A program made the translations under genes and the position numbers. Source: Marinobacter alexandrii (GTDB lineage Bacteria > Bacteroidota > Bacteroidia > Cytophagales > Cyclobacteriaceae). From it: DNA of 64,000 bases. The stretch is taken from positions 1,186,501-1,250,500 of the forward strand of contig JBDWTN010000007.1 of NCBI GenBank assembly GCA_039984955.1, read 5' to 3'. The notes beneath the pieces were generated by a model. It searched no databases. It was not told where the DNA came from and saw nothing but the letters and a program-made list of their open reading frames with translations. This document shows, one piece after another, positions 33,401 through 42,365 of this stretch. Numbering within the stretch: the stretch's first letter is position 1; the number at the start of each line of letters is the position of its first letter.

Positions 33401-34042
33401 TTAATCAAGTAATCCTAGTGAAATAGCTCGTTTTACAATACCCACTGAATTCCTTACATCCAACTTTCTCAAAATATTCTTACGATGTGATTCTACCGTA
33501 TTCAGGCTGATGAAAAGCCGCTCAGCCATTTCATTCGTTGTGTATTCTTCCGCAATCAGCTGAAGGACCTCTTTTTCTCTTTTCGTCAATGATAGTTGGT
33601 AATGTGGATTACCTACCACTTGGCTTTGAATAAAGCTTGACTTTACTTCATTGCTGAAAAAAGTTTTCCCACTGGCGATTGATCTAAGTGCTTCCAATAA
33701 CTCCTCTTTACCTGTGTTTTTGAGAATATATCCTGTAACTCCAGCTTTAAGCAATTGATTAATGATATGCGGATCATTGTGCATACTGACGATAAGGATC
33801 TTCATGTGAGGGTATTCTTCCCGAATAGCTTTTGTTAGTTCATATCCGCCCATTTCTGACATTCGTACATCAGAAATTACAATATCCGACTGCTGTTCTT
33901 TGAGAATATCCAAAGCTTGAACAGCACTCTGAGCTCTGCCCACCACCTCAAATTCTTCAAATTTCCCAATAATCTCTACTAATCCATCCAGGAACATAGC
34001 ATGATCATCCACTACTAGTACTTTTCTCTTTAATGGTTCCAT
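33401..34042 (-). CDS. NarL/LuxR-type response regulator
   Basis: The open frame reaches 34069, but the ATG at 34042 gives MEPLKRKVLVVDDHAMFLDG, the normal REC N-terminus, so I use it (213 residues). The phosphorylation site is in DIVISDVRMSEMGGYEL. The C-terminal LuxR helix-turn-helix is LTKREKEVLQLIAEEYTTNE, MAERLFISLNTVESHRKNI. It overlaps the 3' end of the histidine kinase gene by 38 bases. Located between precursor genes and the transporter, it most likely controls the island; the GAATTC-centred dyads are its candidate sites. Confidence 0.92.
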   Translation of the reverse strand: MEPLKRKVLVVDDHAMFLDGLVEIIGKFEEFEVVGRAQSAVQALDILKEQQSDIVISDVRMSEMGGYELTKAIREEYPHMKILIVSMHNDPHIINQLLKAGVTGYILKNTGKEELLEALRSIASGKTFFSNEVKSSFIQSQVVGNPHYQLSLTKREKEVLQLIAEEYTTNEMAERLFISLNTVESHRKNILRKLDVRNSVGIVKRAISLGLLD

Positions 34043-35747
34043 ATAAGTTGCGGTCTTTATGTATGTCAATATCTATGTTAATTACAGTGCCTCTATTGAG
34101 CTGGGAGTCTATCTCTAGCTTTCCATTAAGTATATCTACTCTTGATTGAATATTTGCCAGACCAATTCCTTCTTTGAGCTTGGACGAGTCAAAACCAACT
34201 CCATTATCTTCAATGATTAAATTGAGGTAATTCCCGTGATGGGTGAGTTGAACTTCTAAATATGTAGCCTTAGCATGTCTAGTTACATTGGCCAGTCCCT
34301 CTTGGATAATACGATAGAGTTCTATTTGCATGTTTTTAGGAAGAAGGTCTAGGTCTTTCTCAGGGAAAAGTTGATAAATTATATCAATCTGAGCTTGGCT
34401 CTTAAATTGTCCAATATATTCATTCAGTGCATTGGTAAATGTGGTTTTTTCTAAACTTGGGGGAGCAAGGTTATGGGCGATGGTCCTAACCTCCCTGCAA
34501 ACCGTATCAATTCGATCACTTATTGGTGACAGTTTTGCATTTTTAACATCCTCTTCCAATGAAACAAGAGCCAACTTGATTCCTGACAGGGAACCACCTA
34601 TCCCGTCATGTAATTCTTCTGCTATACGTTTGCGTTCTTTTTCCTGACCACTTATCTGCCCTTTAATCGCATTTAGTTCTTTTTCCTGTTCGAGTTTTTG
34701 GATTCGTTGCTCACTTATTTCTTCATTCTTACGAGCAATCAGTTCGGTCGCCTTTTTATTTTTTTTATGGTTGTAGATAATAAAGACAATAAAACATATT
34801 AGAAAAATGAGACCTACTATCGTCACAAAAATGACTCGATTCTTATCTTGTATTGCTTTTGCGTTTTTTTCCTCAACCTTACCTAGCAAGTATTTCATTT
34901 CTATCCTGGCTACCGTTTTGCTATTCTTCTCCTTGTTTAGGCTGTCTGTGTAAGCATTATGCATTTGACTATAATATAATGCCTCCTCAATGCTTCCTTC
35001 AAGTGAATAGATTTGGGCTAAATGGTGTGAATTGGATACATTGTAAGTTTTAGTTCCATCGCCTAGGCCAATCTTAAGGCTTTCTTTCAAATACTTCTTT
35101 GCTATATCGTACTTTTCTAAGATGAAATAGGTCCTTCCTAAATCATTTAGGATTTCTAATGAATCCCGTGTACTAACCTCAGATTTTTGAAGAGCATCGA
35201 TTGCCTTTTTAAAGTAAATCAACGCTGAATCGTAATCCCCTTTGGCAAGGTGAATTCTCCCAAAATTGGCATAGGCGTAGGTTTTCTCAGACATCCCAAG
35301 CTCTTTTTTCAATGCTACAGACTTGTTTAGGTAGTAAGAAGCTTCTTCGTAGTTCCCTTGATAGAAACTTTCAAGACCAATGTTATTAAGAGTAAAAGCA
35401 ATCTGTCTTTGGTCCCCCAGTTCTTCATACATTGTCATTGTCCTCTTGAAAAATTCCAGTGCTTTCTCCGGGTCATCCAATTCGCTATTAAGAATGCCTA
35501 TACTATTCATAACTTTCGCAGAAAGTCTGACACTATCCATTTCTTCATAGATCTGAAGTGCCTCGTAGTAGTTCTGAAGTGCTGTATGATATAAACCTTT
35601 CTTCCTGAGGTGCTTCCCACTTTTCCAAAGAGTGTCTGCATGTTTAAGTAAAACGGAATCCGTGTATTCAACAGCAAAGTCTTGAGATATGGCTGAAAAC
35701 GGTAATGCAGTAATCAACAAAAACCAGTATGGTAAATACCTTTTCAT
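34005..35747 (-). CDS. TPR-containing sensor histidine kinase (HisKA_3 type)
   Basis: The ATG at 35747 (MKRYLPYWFLLITALPFSAI) gives a signal peptide, preferred over the upstream start at 35792; 580 residues. Five or six TPR repeats in the periplasm fill about residues 40-300 (LGDQRQIAFTLNNIGLESFY, GMSEKTYAYANFGRIHLAKG). A transmembrane helix (VIFVTIVGLIFLICFIVF) and a coiled coil follow. The phospho-acceptor His is in KRIAEELHDGIGGSLSGIK, and the ATPase domain has RIIQEGLANVTRHAKA and IEDNGVGFD. It pairs with the overlapping LuxR-type regulator. The sensed signal is unknown; a peptide made by the island is a reasonable guess. Confidence 0.92.
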   Translation of the reverse strand: MKRYLPYWFLLITALPFSAISQDFAVEYTDSVLLKHADTLWKSGKHLRKKGLYHTALQNYYEALQIYEEMDSVRLSAKVMNSIGILNSELDDPEKALEFFKRTMTMYEELGDQRQIAFTLNNIGLESFYQGNYEEASYYLNKSVALKKELGMSEKTYAYANFGRIHLAKGDYDSALIYFKKAIDALQKSEVSTRDSLEILNDLGRTYFILEKYDIAKKYLKESLKIGLGDGTKTYNVSNSHHLAQIYSLEGSIEEALYYSQMHNAYTDSLNKEKNSKTVARIEMKYLLGKVEEKNAKAIQDKNRVIFVTIVGLIFLICFIVFIIYNHKKNKKATELIARKNEEISEQRIQKLEQEKELNAIKGQISGQEKERKRIAEELHDGIGGSLSGIKLALVSLEEDVKNAKLSPISDRIDTVCREVRTIAHNLAPPSLEKTTFTNALNEYIGQFKSQAQIDIIYQLFPEKDLDLLPKNMQIELYRIIQEGLANVTRHAKATYLEVQLTHHGNYLNLIIEDNGVGFDSSKLKEGIGLANIQSRVDILNGKLEIDSQLNRGTVINIDIDIHKDRNLYGTIKEKSTSSG

Positions 35748-35809
35748 TTCTTTAGAGTTGCCAATCAAGTTATGGAAAGTTTTCTCGAACATTATATCAG
35801 AATGACAAA

Positions 35810-35850
35810 AAAATCATGATTTTATCCCATTTCTCACTGAATTCTGGGAT
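35810..35850. promoter_or_regulatory. Divergent control region between kinase and transporter genes
   Basis: Contains a perfect 14-bp palindrome AAAATCATGATTTT (35810-35823), which shares TCATGA with the precursor cassettes. It also has the ATCCCA (35824-35829) / TGGGAT (35845-35850) pair and CACTGAATTCTGGGAT (35835-35850). The sites lie 63-103 bases before the kinase start and 75-115 before the transporter start, so one regulator could control both directions. Confidence 0.6.
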
Positions 35851-35924
35851 ATATCAACGTGTATCAACTGCATATATTTACAGCTTTGATCACAAAACAA
35901 ATCTTCTACTTCTTTTCCACACCT

Positions 35925-38111
35925 ATGAGAAAATTCCCACATTATAAGCAGCTTGATGCTATGGACTGTGGCCCTACGTGCCTAAGGATCATTGCCAAGC
36001 ATTATGGGAAAAGTTTCTCGCTACAAACACTTCGAAAGAAAAGTTATATCAGTAGAGAAGGAGTATCATTACTTGGAATAAGTGATGCTGCCGAGTCCGT
36101 GGGGTTTCGAACTCTTTCAGCTAAAATGTCTTTCGAAAAACTACGGGATGAAGCACCTACTCCTTTTATAGCTCATTGGAGACAAAAGCACTTCATTGTG
36201 GTATATGGTTTCAAGAGAGGTCAAGTACTTGTATCTGACCCTGCTTATGGTTTAGTCAAAATGGATAGGGCAGAATTTGAAAGTGGCTGGCTGAGTGATA
36301 AAACTAACGGGGAAGACACAGGGGTAGTTCTCCTGCTAGAACCATCTCCTTCATTTTATGAAGAAGAAGATGAAAAAGCAGATCGAGCTGGCTTCAAATT
36401 CTTATTCAAGTACCTAAAGCCCTATAAAAAATTCATTTACCAGCTCCTTCTGGGAATGTTTATAGGAAGTCTATTGCAACTAATATTTCCTTTTCTTACT
36501 CAATCCATAGTCGATGTAGGAATACAAAATCAAAACCTGAGTTTTGTTACACTCATTCTTGCCGCCCAACTCATGCTCTTCTTTAGCAGGACTGCAGTTG
36601 AATTTATAAGAGGTTGGATTTTACTCCATCTTGGTACTCGAATCAACATTTCTATCCTCTCGGATTTCTTGATCAAACTGATGAAACTACCCATATCATT
36701 TTTTGATCAAAAAATGATCGGAGATCTACTCCAGCGGATTGGAGATCATCATCGTATAGAATCTTTTTTAACATCCTCCACACTTACCATCCTTTTTTCA
36801 TTCATTAACCTGATCATCTTTGGAATTGTACTGGCCATATATGACCTGACTATTTTCTCCGTGTTCATGCTAGGCAGTGTTACCTATATAGCCTGGATAT
36901 TGGTTTTTATGAAGAAAAGAAGAGATCTGGATTATAAGCGATTTGACCAGCTTTCCAACAATCAAAGTAATCTCATTCAATTAATCACTGGAATGCAGGA
37001 AATAAAACTGCATAATAGTGAGAAGCAAAAGAGATGGGAGTGGGAGAGAATCCAAGCCCGACTCTTCAAAGTAAACATCGCTGGACTGGCATTGAATCAG
37101 TATCAACAGGCAGGTTCTTTTTTTATCAATGAATTGAAAAATATATTCATCACCTTTCTTGCAGCTAAAGCGGTAATCGATGGGGAAATAACCTTAGGAA
37201 TGATGCTAGCTGTTCAATATATCATAGGACAGTTAAATGCTCCAATCAATCAGTTGGTCGCATTTATTCACACGGCTCAGGATGCCAAAATAAGTCTTGA
37301 GCGACTTGGAGAAATACATAATAAAGAGGAGGAGGAAAATGATGGAGAGAAGGTTTCTATTTTCCCGAGGGATCGATCTATCTCCATTGAAAAAATGAAT
37401 TTTCAATATGAAGGACCTCATTCCGAGCTTGTGCTTAGGGATCTTTCTCTTCGGATAGAAGAAGGCAAAGTAACTGCCATTGTCGGAGCTAGTGGAAGCG
37501 GTAAAACCACCCTCATCAAGCTGCTGCTTAAATTTTATGAACCAACATCAGGAGAGATTAGACTTGGAGACATTAATCTGGCTAACTATAGCAATCTCCT
37601 ATGGAGGAATAAGTGTGGAGCTGTATTACAGGATGGTTTTATTTTTTCCGACACCATCGTCAACAACATCATAATAAATGAAGAAGATTACGACCAAGAG
37701 AAGCTGTTTAATGCTGTGAATTCTGCTAATATTAGGGAGTTCATTGAGTCCTTGCCGCTAGGCTACAATACTAAAATAGGAAGCGATGGTCATGGTCTTA
37801 GCCAAGGTCAACGTCAGCGACTTTTAATAGCGAGAGCGATCTATAAAGATCCAGAGTATCTCTTTTTTGATGAAGCGACCAATGCTTTGGATGCGAACAA
37901 TGAGAAAGTGATCATGGAAAACCTTAACCGATTCTTTGTTGGTCGAACAGTAATAGTTGTTGCTCACAGGCTCAGCACAGTGAAAAATGCGGATAGAATA
38001 ATTGTTTTAGAAAAGGGAAAAATTATTGAAATAGGAACTCATAAAGAATTGACCATAAAAAAAGGAGCATACTATACTTTGGTTAAAAATCAACTTGAAT
38101 TAGGGAACTGA
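35925..38111 (+). CDS. C39-peptidase-containing ABC transporter for lanthipeptides
   Basis: The frame opens at 35859, but the ATG at 35925 (MRKFPHYKQLDAMDCGPTCL) places the peptidase at its usual N-terminus; 728 residues. The C39 catalytic residues are present: Cys15 in MDCGPTC, His89 in RQKHFIVVYG and Asp105 in LVSDPAYG. A six-helix ABC exporter core follows (about 170-440). The ATPase has Walker A GASGSGKTTL, signature LSQGQRQRLL and Walker B YLFFDEATNALD. It should cut the precursors after GG and export the modified cores. It is the first gene of the plus-strand half of the island, with the HlyD adaptor 1 base after its stop. Confidence 0.93.
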   Translation: MRKFPHYKQLDAMDCGPTCLRIIAKHYGKSFSLQTLRKKSYISREGVSLLGISDAAESVGFRTLSAKMSFEKLRDEAPTPFIAHWRQKHFIVVYGFKRGQVLVSDPAYGLVKMDRAEFESGWLSDKTNGEDTGVVLLLEPSPSFYEEEDEKADRAGFKFLFKYLKPYKKFIYQLLLGMFIGSLLQLIFPFLTQSIVDVGIQNQNLSFVTLILAAQLMLFFSRTAVEFIRGWILLHLGTRINISILSDFLIKLMKLPISFFDQKMIGDLLQRIGDHHRIESFLTSSTLTILFSFINLIIFGIVLAIYDLTIFSVFMLGSVTYIAWILVFMKKRRDLDYKRFDQLSNNQSNLIQLITGMQEIKLHNSEKQKRWEWERIQARLFKVNIAGLALNQYQQAGSFFINELKNIFITFLAAKAVIDGEITLGMMLAVQYIIGQLNAPINQLVAFIHTAQDAKISLERLGEIHNKEEEENDGEKVSIFPRDRSISIEKMNFQYEGPHSELVLRDLSLRIEEGKVTAIVGASGSGKTTLIKLLLKFYEPTSGEIRLGDINLANYSNLLWRNKCGAVLQDGFIFSDTIVNNIIINEEDYDQEKLFNAVNSANIREFIESLPLGYNTKIGSDGHGLSQGQRQRLLIARAIYKDPEYLFFDEATNALDANNEKVIMENLNRFFVGRTVIVVAHRLSTVKNADRIIVLEKGKIIEIGTHKELTIKKGAYYTLVKNQLELGN

Positions 38112-38112
38112 T

Positions 38113-39408
38113 ATGCCTAGAGAAAATAACATAGAGGTAAAGAGTGAAGAAGTTCAAGAAATTTTGAGCCATGTTCCTAACTGGGTTGTTCGTTGGGGGA
38201 CGGCAGTCATTTTTTTTGTTATTTTGACGATCATCATATCTAGCTGGTTCATTAAGTATCCAGATATCATTACCGCTCGTCTGGAACTTACTACTACATC
38301 CCCTCCGGTTCATTTAGTCGCGCGAGCCACTGGTAGATTGGAATTGATAAAAGTCGATAAAGACCTTGTCATAAAAGGAGAAATACTTGGGATAATTGAA
38401 AACCCTGCCAAAATCAATGATATCCTAGTACTTTCTGAATTTCTTGAAAATAGAAAGCTCTTTATATATCAATCGACCCTAGAACTCGCACAGTTACAAC
38501 TAAATACGCAACTCGACCTTGGAGCAATACAAAGCTCCTTTCTTTCCTTCACTTCTATAATAGAAGAGGCTAAAAGGCACAAAAATTTGGCAATACATTC
38601 AAATCAACGGAGTGATATAGAAGAAAAAATCAATTACTACAAACGCCTAAATAGTAAAATAGACAACCAGGTTATTTTGCTTAAATCTGAGATAAAAATC
38701 TCCAAAGAGGCCTATGAAAATGATTCCACGTTTTTCACCACGTATCGTTCCATATCTAAAGCGGAGATGAACAGAACCAAGGTGACTTACTTAAGCAACA
38801 AGAGAAGCTTAGAGGCTTTAGAAGCATCTTTCATTCAGAATACTATTCAGGTTTCTGAATTAGAAAACCAACTGAATGAATCTTTAAGAGACCAGTTAAG
38901 AATAGAAGATCAGCTAAAATCACGCATCATTGAACATTTCGAACAGCTAGAAACAGACGTACAAGATTGGAAGCAAAATTTTCTAATCACCAGTCCTATA
39001 GAAGGTCAAATTTCATTTTCAAAATTTTGGAGCGATAATCAATATGTCGAACAAGGAGAAGAAGTTTTTAGTGTTGTACCTAGTTCTGACAATATCATCG
39101 GATATCTTTCTCTTCCCCACAAAGACATGGGGAAAGCTGAAATAGGTCAGCGTGTAAACATAAAACTAGACAACTATCCATATCATGAATATGGAATACT
39201 TGTAGGTGAAATCGCCAATATAGCATCCACACCGAGGGATGATTTTTATCAGTCAAAAATCACGCTACCTGGAGGTCTTGTAACTACTTATAAAAAAACA
39301 CTCTCATTTAAGCAGGAAATGCAGGGAACAGCAGAAGTTATAACTGATGACAAACGTCTAATTGAACGTATTTTCAATCAATTCAGGAGTATTCTAGACA
39401 TGAATTGA
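38113..39408 (+). CDS. HlyD-family adaptor protein
   Basis: A 431-residue membrane-fusion protein. One transmembrane helix near residues 30-55 (WGTAVIFFVILTIIISSWF) is followed by a beta-barrel entry (LTTTSPPVHLVARATGRLEL). A long coiled-coil hairpin spans about 100-280. The second half of the lipoyl/barrel domain follows (LITSPIEGQISFSKFWSDNQ, VEQGEEVFSVVP). It should connect the C39 transporter to an outer membrane channel such as TolC, which is not in this island. ATG follows the transporter stop by one base, so the two are co-translated. Confidence 0.9.
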   Translation: MPRENNIEVKSEEVQEILSHVPNWVVRWGTAVIFFVILTIIISSWFIKYPDIITARLELTTTSPPVHLVARATGRLELIKVDKDLVIKGEILGIIENPAKINDILVLSEFLENRKLFIYQSTLELAQLQLNTQLDLGAIQSSFLSFTSIIEEAKRHKNLAIHSNQRSDIEEKINYYKRLNSKIDNQVILLKSEIKISKEAYENDSTFFTTYRSISKAEMNRTKVTYLSNKRSLEALEASFIQNTIQVSELENQLNESLRDQLRIEDQLKSRIIEHFEQLETDVQDWKQNFLITSPIEGQISFSKFWSDNQYVEQGEEVFSVVPSSDNIIGYLSLPHKDMGKAEIGQRVNIKLDNYPYHEYGILVGEIANIASTPRDDFYQSKITLPGGLVTTYKKTLSFKQEMQGTAEVITDDKRLIERIFNQFRSILDMN

Positions 39409-39415
39409 TTGAAAA

Positions 39416-39435
39416 TATCCCAGAATACCGGGATA
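39416..39435 (+). promoter_or_regulatory. Inverted repeat upstream of lanB
   Basis: TATCCC (39416-39421) and GGGATA (39430-39435) flank AGAATACC in the 101-base gap before lanB. It resembles the TCCCAGAAT half of the sites at 32766 and 35834, so lanB-lanC may have their own regulated promoter. Confidence 0.5.
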
Positions 39436-39509
39436 AATTCCAAGCTCAGATTTCTGTATCATTGAATTTCATTTCTAAGAGTTTCATGTCTTAGCTGATT
39501 AACCTAAAT

Positions 39510-42347
39510 ATGGATCTATTCCCTTACACACTTGCAAGACTGGGCGGTGATACTTTTGACCAATGGCAAAAAATTCAGTTTACAAAAACGAATGCCTCAT
39601 TTGACAATCTAATCAAACTTAAGAGTCAAATTGAAAAGAGGAAAGGCCCACTTTGTGAACACCTGTTGTCTCACATGAAGAATCTAGAAGATAGTTCCGC
39701 TCAAAACAACATACAGAATGTGAGGAGAAAGATCTTCAATGATCGCACAGTTAAGGCTAAGGAATTGGACAAAATATATCAAAACTTGCCTATCAACCTT
39801 AGAAAAGAATTGGATGAGTATCTTGAAAGTAGCAAAAAGTTAGAATTAAATAATTTGCGCGCAGAAGAGGTTTATGAAGAAGAGATCCTTCTTCAAAGAG
39901 AAGAATTAAAAGAGATAGTCAAATCAGATGTTCTACGGAAAGGACTCTTGCTGTCAAGTAAATCACTTCTTAATCAATTAGAAAGTTATATATCAAAACC
40001 TGCAGTTGAGTTTAGAAAAAAAGAATTTCAAACCGAAAAGAGCTTGCTTCAGTATTTATCCAGGATCTACACCAAAACTTCTCCATTCAGCACTTTCACA
40101 AACCTCGCAATTTCCGAATTCAAAGATTCCAGCGGGTTTCAAGGTTCGCATTCAAATGAACCGAATAAAGTTAGTGGGCATATTCGTCTCAATAATCTTC
40201 TACTAAAATATCTTTTCGATCTTTTTAAGAATTACAGAGATCTCTATATCCTACTACCACTTAGACCCAATCCTACCATAACCCTCGAAGTAGATTCATT
40301 TGTCTACCTCACAAATCATAACAATATCGAATCTTTTCAGAGGATTCCTCAAAACCCTGTGATTGACTACATTCTGAACGAAGTATCAAGGTCATCTCAG
40401 GGATTTCTCTTTGGAGAACTTATAAATAAAATGGTGGTCGATGTGGATGCTGATCCTTCAGAAATAGAAGACTATGTAAAGCAATTACTCGATTTCGGCT
40501 TCCTTGAATACAACTTTCAAGTGTCTGGGGTAGACCCTGATTGGGACAAAAAACTTGCAAGTGTCCTTCATCCAGAGATCACGTCTAAAGTGCCAATAAT
40601 CAATGAGCTAATTGAACAACTAAAAAAAATCAGAAATCTTGGAGTCACTTACGCACAATCGGAACTAAACCAGCGAAAAGCAATCCTTGAAGAAGCTTTT
40701 CAATCTTTTCGATCCATCTGTATGAAGATTCATAAAAAAGCAGGGCTTCCTGAGGAAGAACGAGAAACTGAAAAGGAGCGCCTCGAAAAATGGAATAAAA
40801 GGAAAAGTGACGGAAAGGAAAAGACTGAGGCCTCAGGTCCAGTAGAAAAATCAGATGAAGAAGAAGCATTTAGACATGAAACATATACTCTTTTCTCGTT
40901 TAAGCCCGAACAAATATTTTATGAAGACACCATTAGGAATTCGTCTATTTCCTTGAATAAAGAAAGTAGTGAACAAATCATTGGAAAACTCGCCGAACTA
41001 CTAAATCATCTTCGCCTTTTCAAAGGACACACTGAGGAAAAAGAGAAAATGAAAACGTACTTTCTCGAGAAGTTTCCGCAAGTTCAACCTAACGTACTTA
41101 CTTTTTACGAGTCCTATTATAGAGACATTAAAAAACCAGAAAAAGAAGTGGAAGAAAAAAAGAAGGAAGAGCTTAATGCCAAAAAGACACCTCAGTCAGA
41201 TGAATTAAGTAATTCGAGTGAGAAAAATACATCAAAATCGCAGCATAAAAATATTTCCCAAAGTTGGCAATCAGCAATAAAGGAAGTCCTCAATCCATCA
41301 CCTTCAAAAACCTGTGTAGAAATTGATGATATTAAAAAATTGAATAGTAAAGTAGGCTTTAGCGGCACTCAGGAGGTAAAGAATTCTTACGGTGCATTTT
41401 TACAGTTTTTTGAAGAAAATGGGGAAATGAAAGCTGTTGTGAATTCTACATTCTCTGGTTATGGAAAAATGTTAAGTCGTTTTCTTCACATTTTTGATGA
41501 CGAGGTTACGGATACGGTTAGGAAGTGGAATGAAAGCCAATGCAATAATGCATTATTTGCTGAAGATTGTGATTCTTCCTATTTCAATGCAAATCTCCAC
41601 CCCCCTCTAATGCCTTTTGAAATAAGAATGCCTGGAAGTCATAATTCGTTGGACTCAGAAAATCAGATACCAGTGACAGACCTTAAGATCAAATATGATG
41701 ATCTAGAAGACAGGCTAAAATTGGTATCAAAAAAGAAGAAGAAAGAAGTGAATGTATTTGATTTAGGGTTTCAAGGACACCTAGGCAGATCACAGCTTTT
41801 CCTATTACTCGAAAAATTCACCAAGGCAGAACATCTTTCGCCAGCGGTACTTGTTCAAGCAATTAATAATGAGGTGGCCTTGCAGTACCGCAAGAAGGAG
41901 GGTGAACAAAATAAAACTCTTATTTTTCCAAGGATCGTATACGGTGACCAGCTCATTCTTCAACGCAAAACATGGACTGTTGCTAAAGAGGTGCTCCCCT
42001 TCAAAGAAAGCACTGAAAGCGGATGGCAGTCCTTCCGAAAAGTAAACGAATGGCGGCTAAATCTCAATCTTCCTGAAGAAGTATTTGTTTTTATTAATCC
42101 TGCAAGATGGAGTAACCCAAGTACTGAAGAAAAAGAGGCTATGAAAAAATTAACTAAAGATGATTATAAACCGCAGTATATCGACTTTACTAATCCTTTT
42201 CTAGTTAGTCTTTTTCAAAAGCTAATCAACAGAGTCCCTAAGAGTTTGAAAATCACTGAGATGTTGCCTTCATCACGACAATTGCTAAAAATAGATAATG
42301 AAAAATTTGTGTCGGAATTCATGATGCAGTGGTACAATCACAGTTAA
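39510..42347 (+). CDS. lanB: Lantibiotic dehydratase, N-terminal (glutamylation) half of split LanB
   Basis: A 945-residue protein that matches the LanB N-domain. It opens MDLFPYTLARLGGDTFDQW and contains the conserved LSRIYTKTSPFSTFTNLAIS near residues 183-202. It ends near LEWR-like motifs (WRLNLNLPEEVFVFINPARW). LanB adds Glu from glutamyl-tRNA to Ser/Thr of the precursor before elimination. The elimination domain is a separate gene just downstream, as in other Bacteroidota clusters. Two highly charged low-complexity inserts (about residues 405-455 and 540-600, for example EERETEKERLEKWNKRKSDG) are unusual. The leader motif FVT of the precursors is the likely docking site. Confidence 0.88.
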   Translation: MDLFPYTLARLGGDTFDQWQKIQFTKTNASFDNLIKLKSQIEKRKGPLCEHLLSHMKNLEDSSAQNNIQNVRRKIFNDRTVKAKELDKIYQNLPINLRKELDEYLESSKKLELNNLRAEEVYEEEILLQREELKEIVKSDVLRKGLLLSSKSLLNQLESYISKPAVEFRKKEFQTEKSLLQYLSRIYTKTSPFSTFTNLAISEFKDSSGFQGSHSNEPNKVSGHIRLNNLLLKYLFDLFKNYRDLYILLPLRPNPTITLEVDSFVYLTNHNNIESFQRIPQNPVIDYILNEVSRSSQGFLFGELINKMVVDVDADPSEIEDYVKQLLDFGFLEYNFQVSGVDPDWDKKLASVLHPEITSKVPIINELIEQLKKIRNLGVTYAQSELNQRKAILEEAFQSFRSICMKIHKKAGLPEEERETEKERLEKWNKRKSDGKEKTEASGPVEKSDEEEAFRHETYTLFSFKPEQIFYEDTIRNSSISLNKESSEQIIGKLAELLNHLRLFKGHTEEKEKMKTYFLEKFPQVQPNVLTFYESYYRDIKKPEKEVEEKKKEELNAKKTPQSDELSNSSEKNTSKSQHKNISQSWQSAIKEVLNPSPSKTCVEIDDIKKLNSKVGFSGTQEVKNSYGAFLQFFEENGEMKAVVNSTFSGYGKMLSRFLHIFDDEVTDTVRKWNESQCNNALFAEDCDSSYFNANLHPPLMPFEIRMPGSHNSLDSENQIPVTDLKIKYDDLEDRLKLVSKKKKKEVNVFDLGFQGHLGRSQLFLLLEKFTKAEHLSPAVLVQAINNEVALQYRKKEGEQNKTLIFPRIVYGDQLILQRKTWTVAKEVLPFKESTESGWQSFRKVNEWRLNLNLPEEVFVFINPARWSNPSTEEKEAMKKLTKDDYKPQYIDFTNPFLVSLFQKLINRVPKSLKITEMLPSSRQLLKIDNEKFVSEFMMQWYNHS

Positions 42348-42365
42348 CCTATAGAAGATAAGTAT

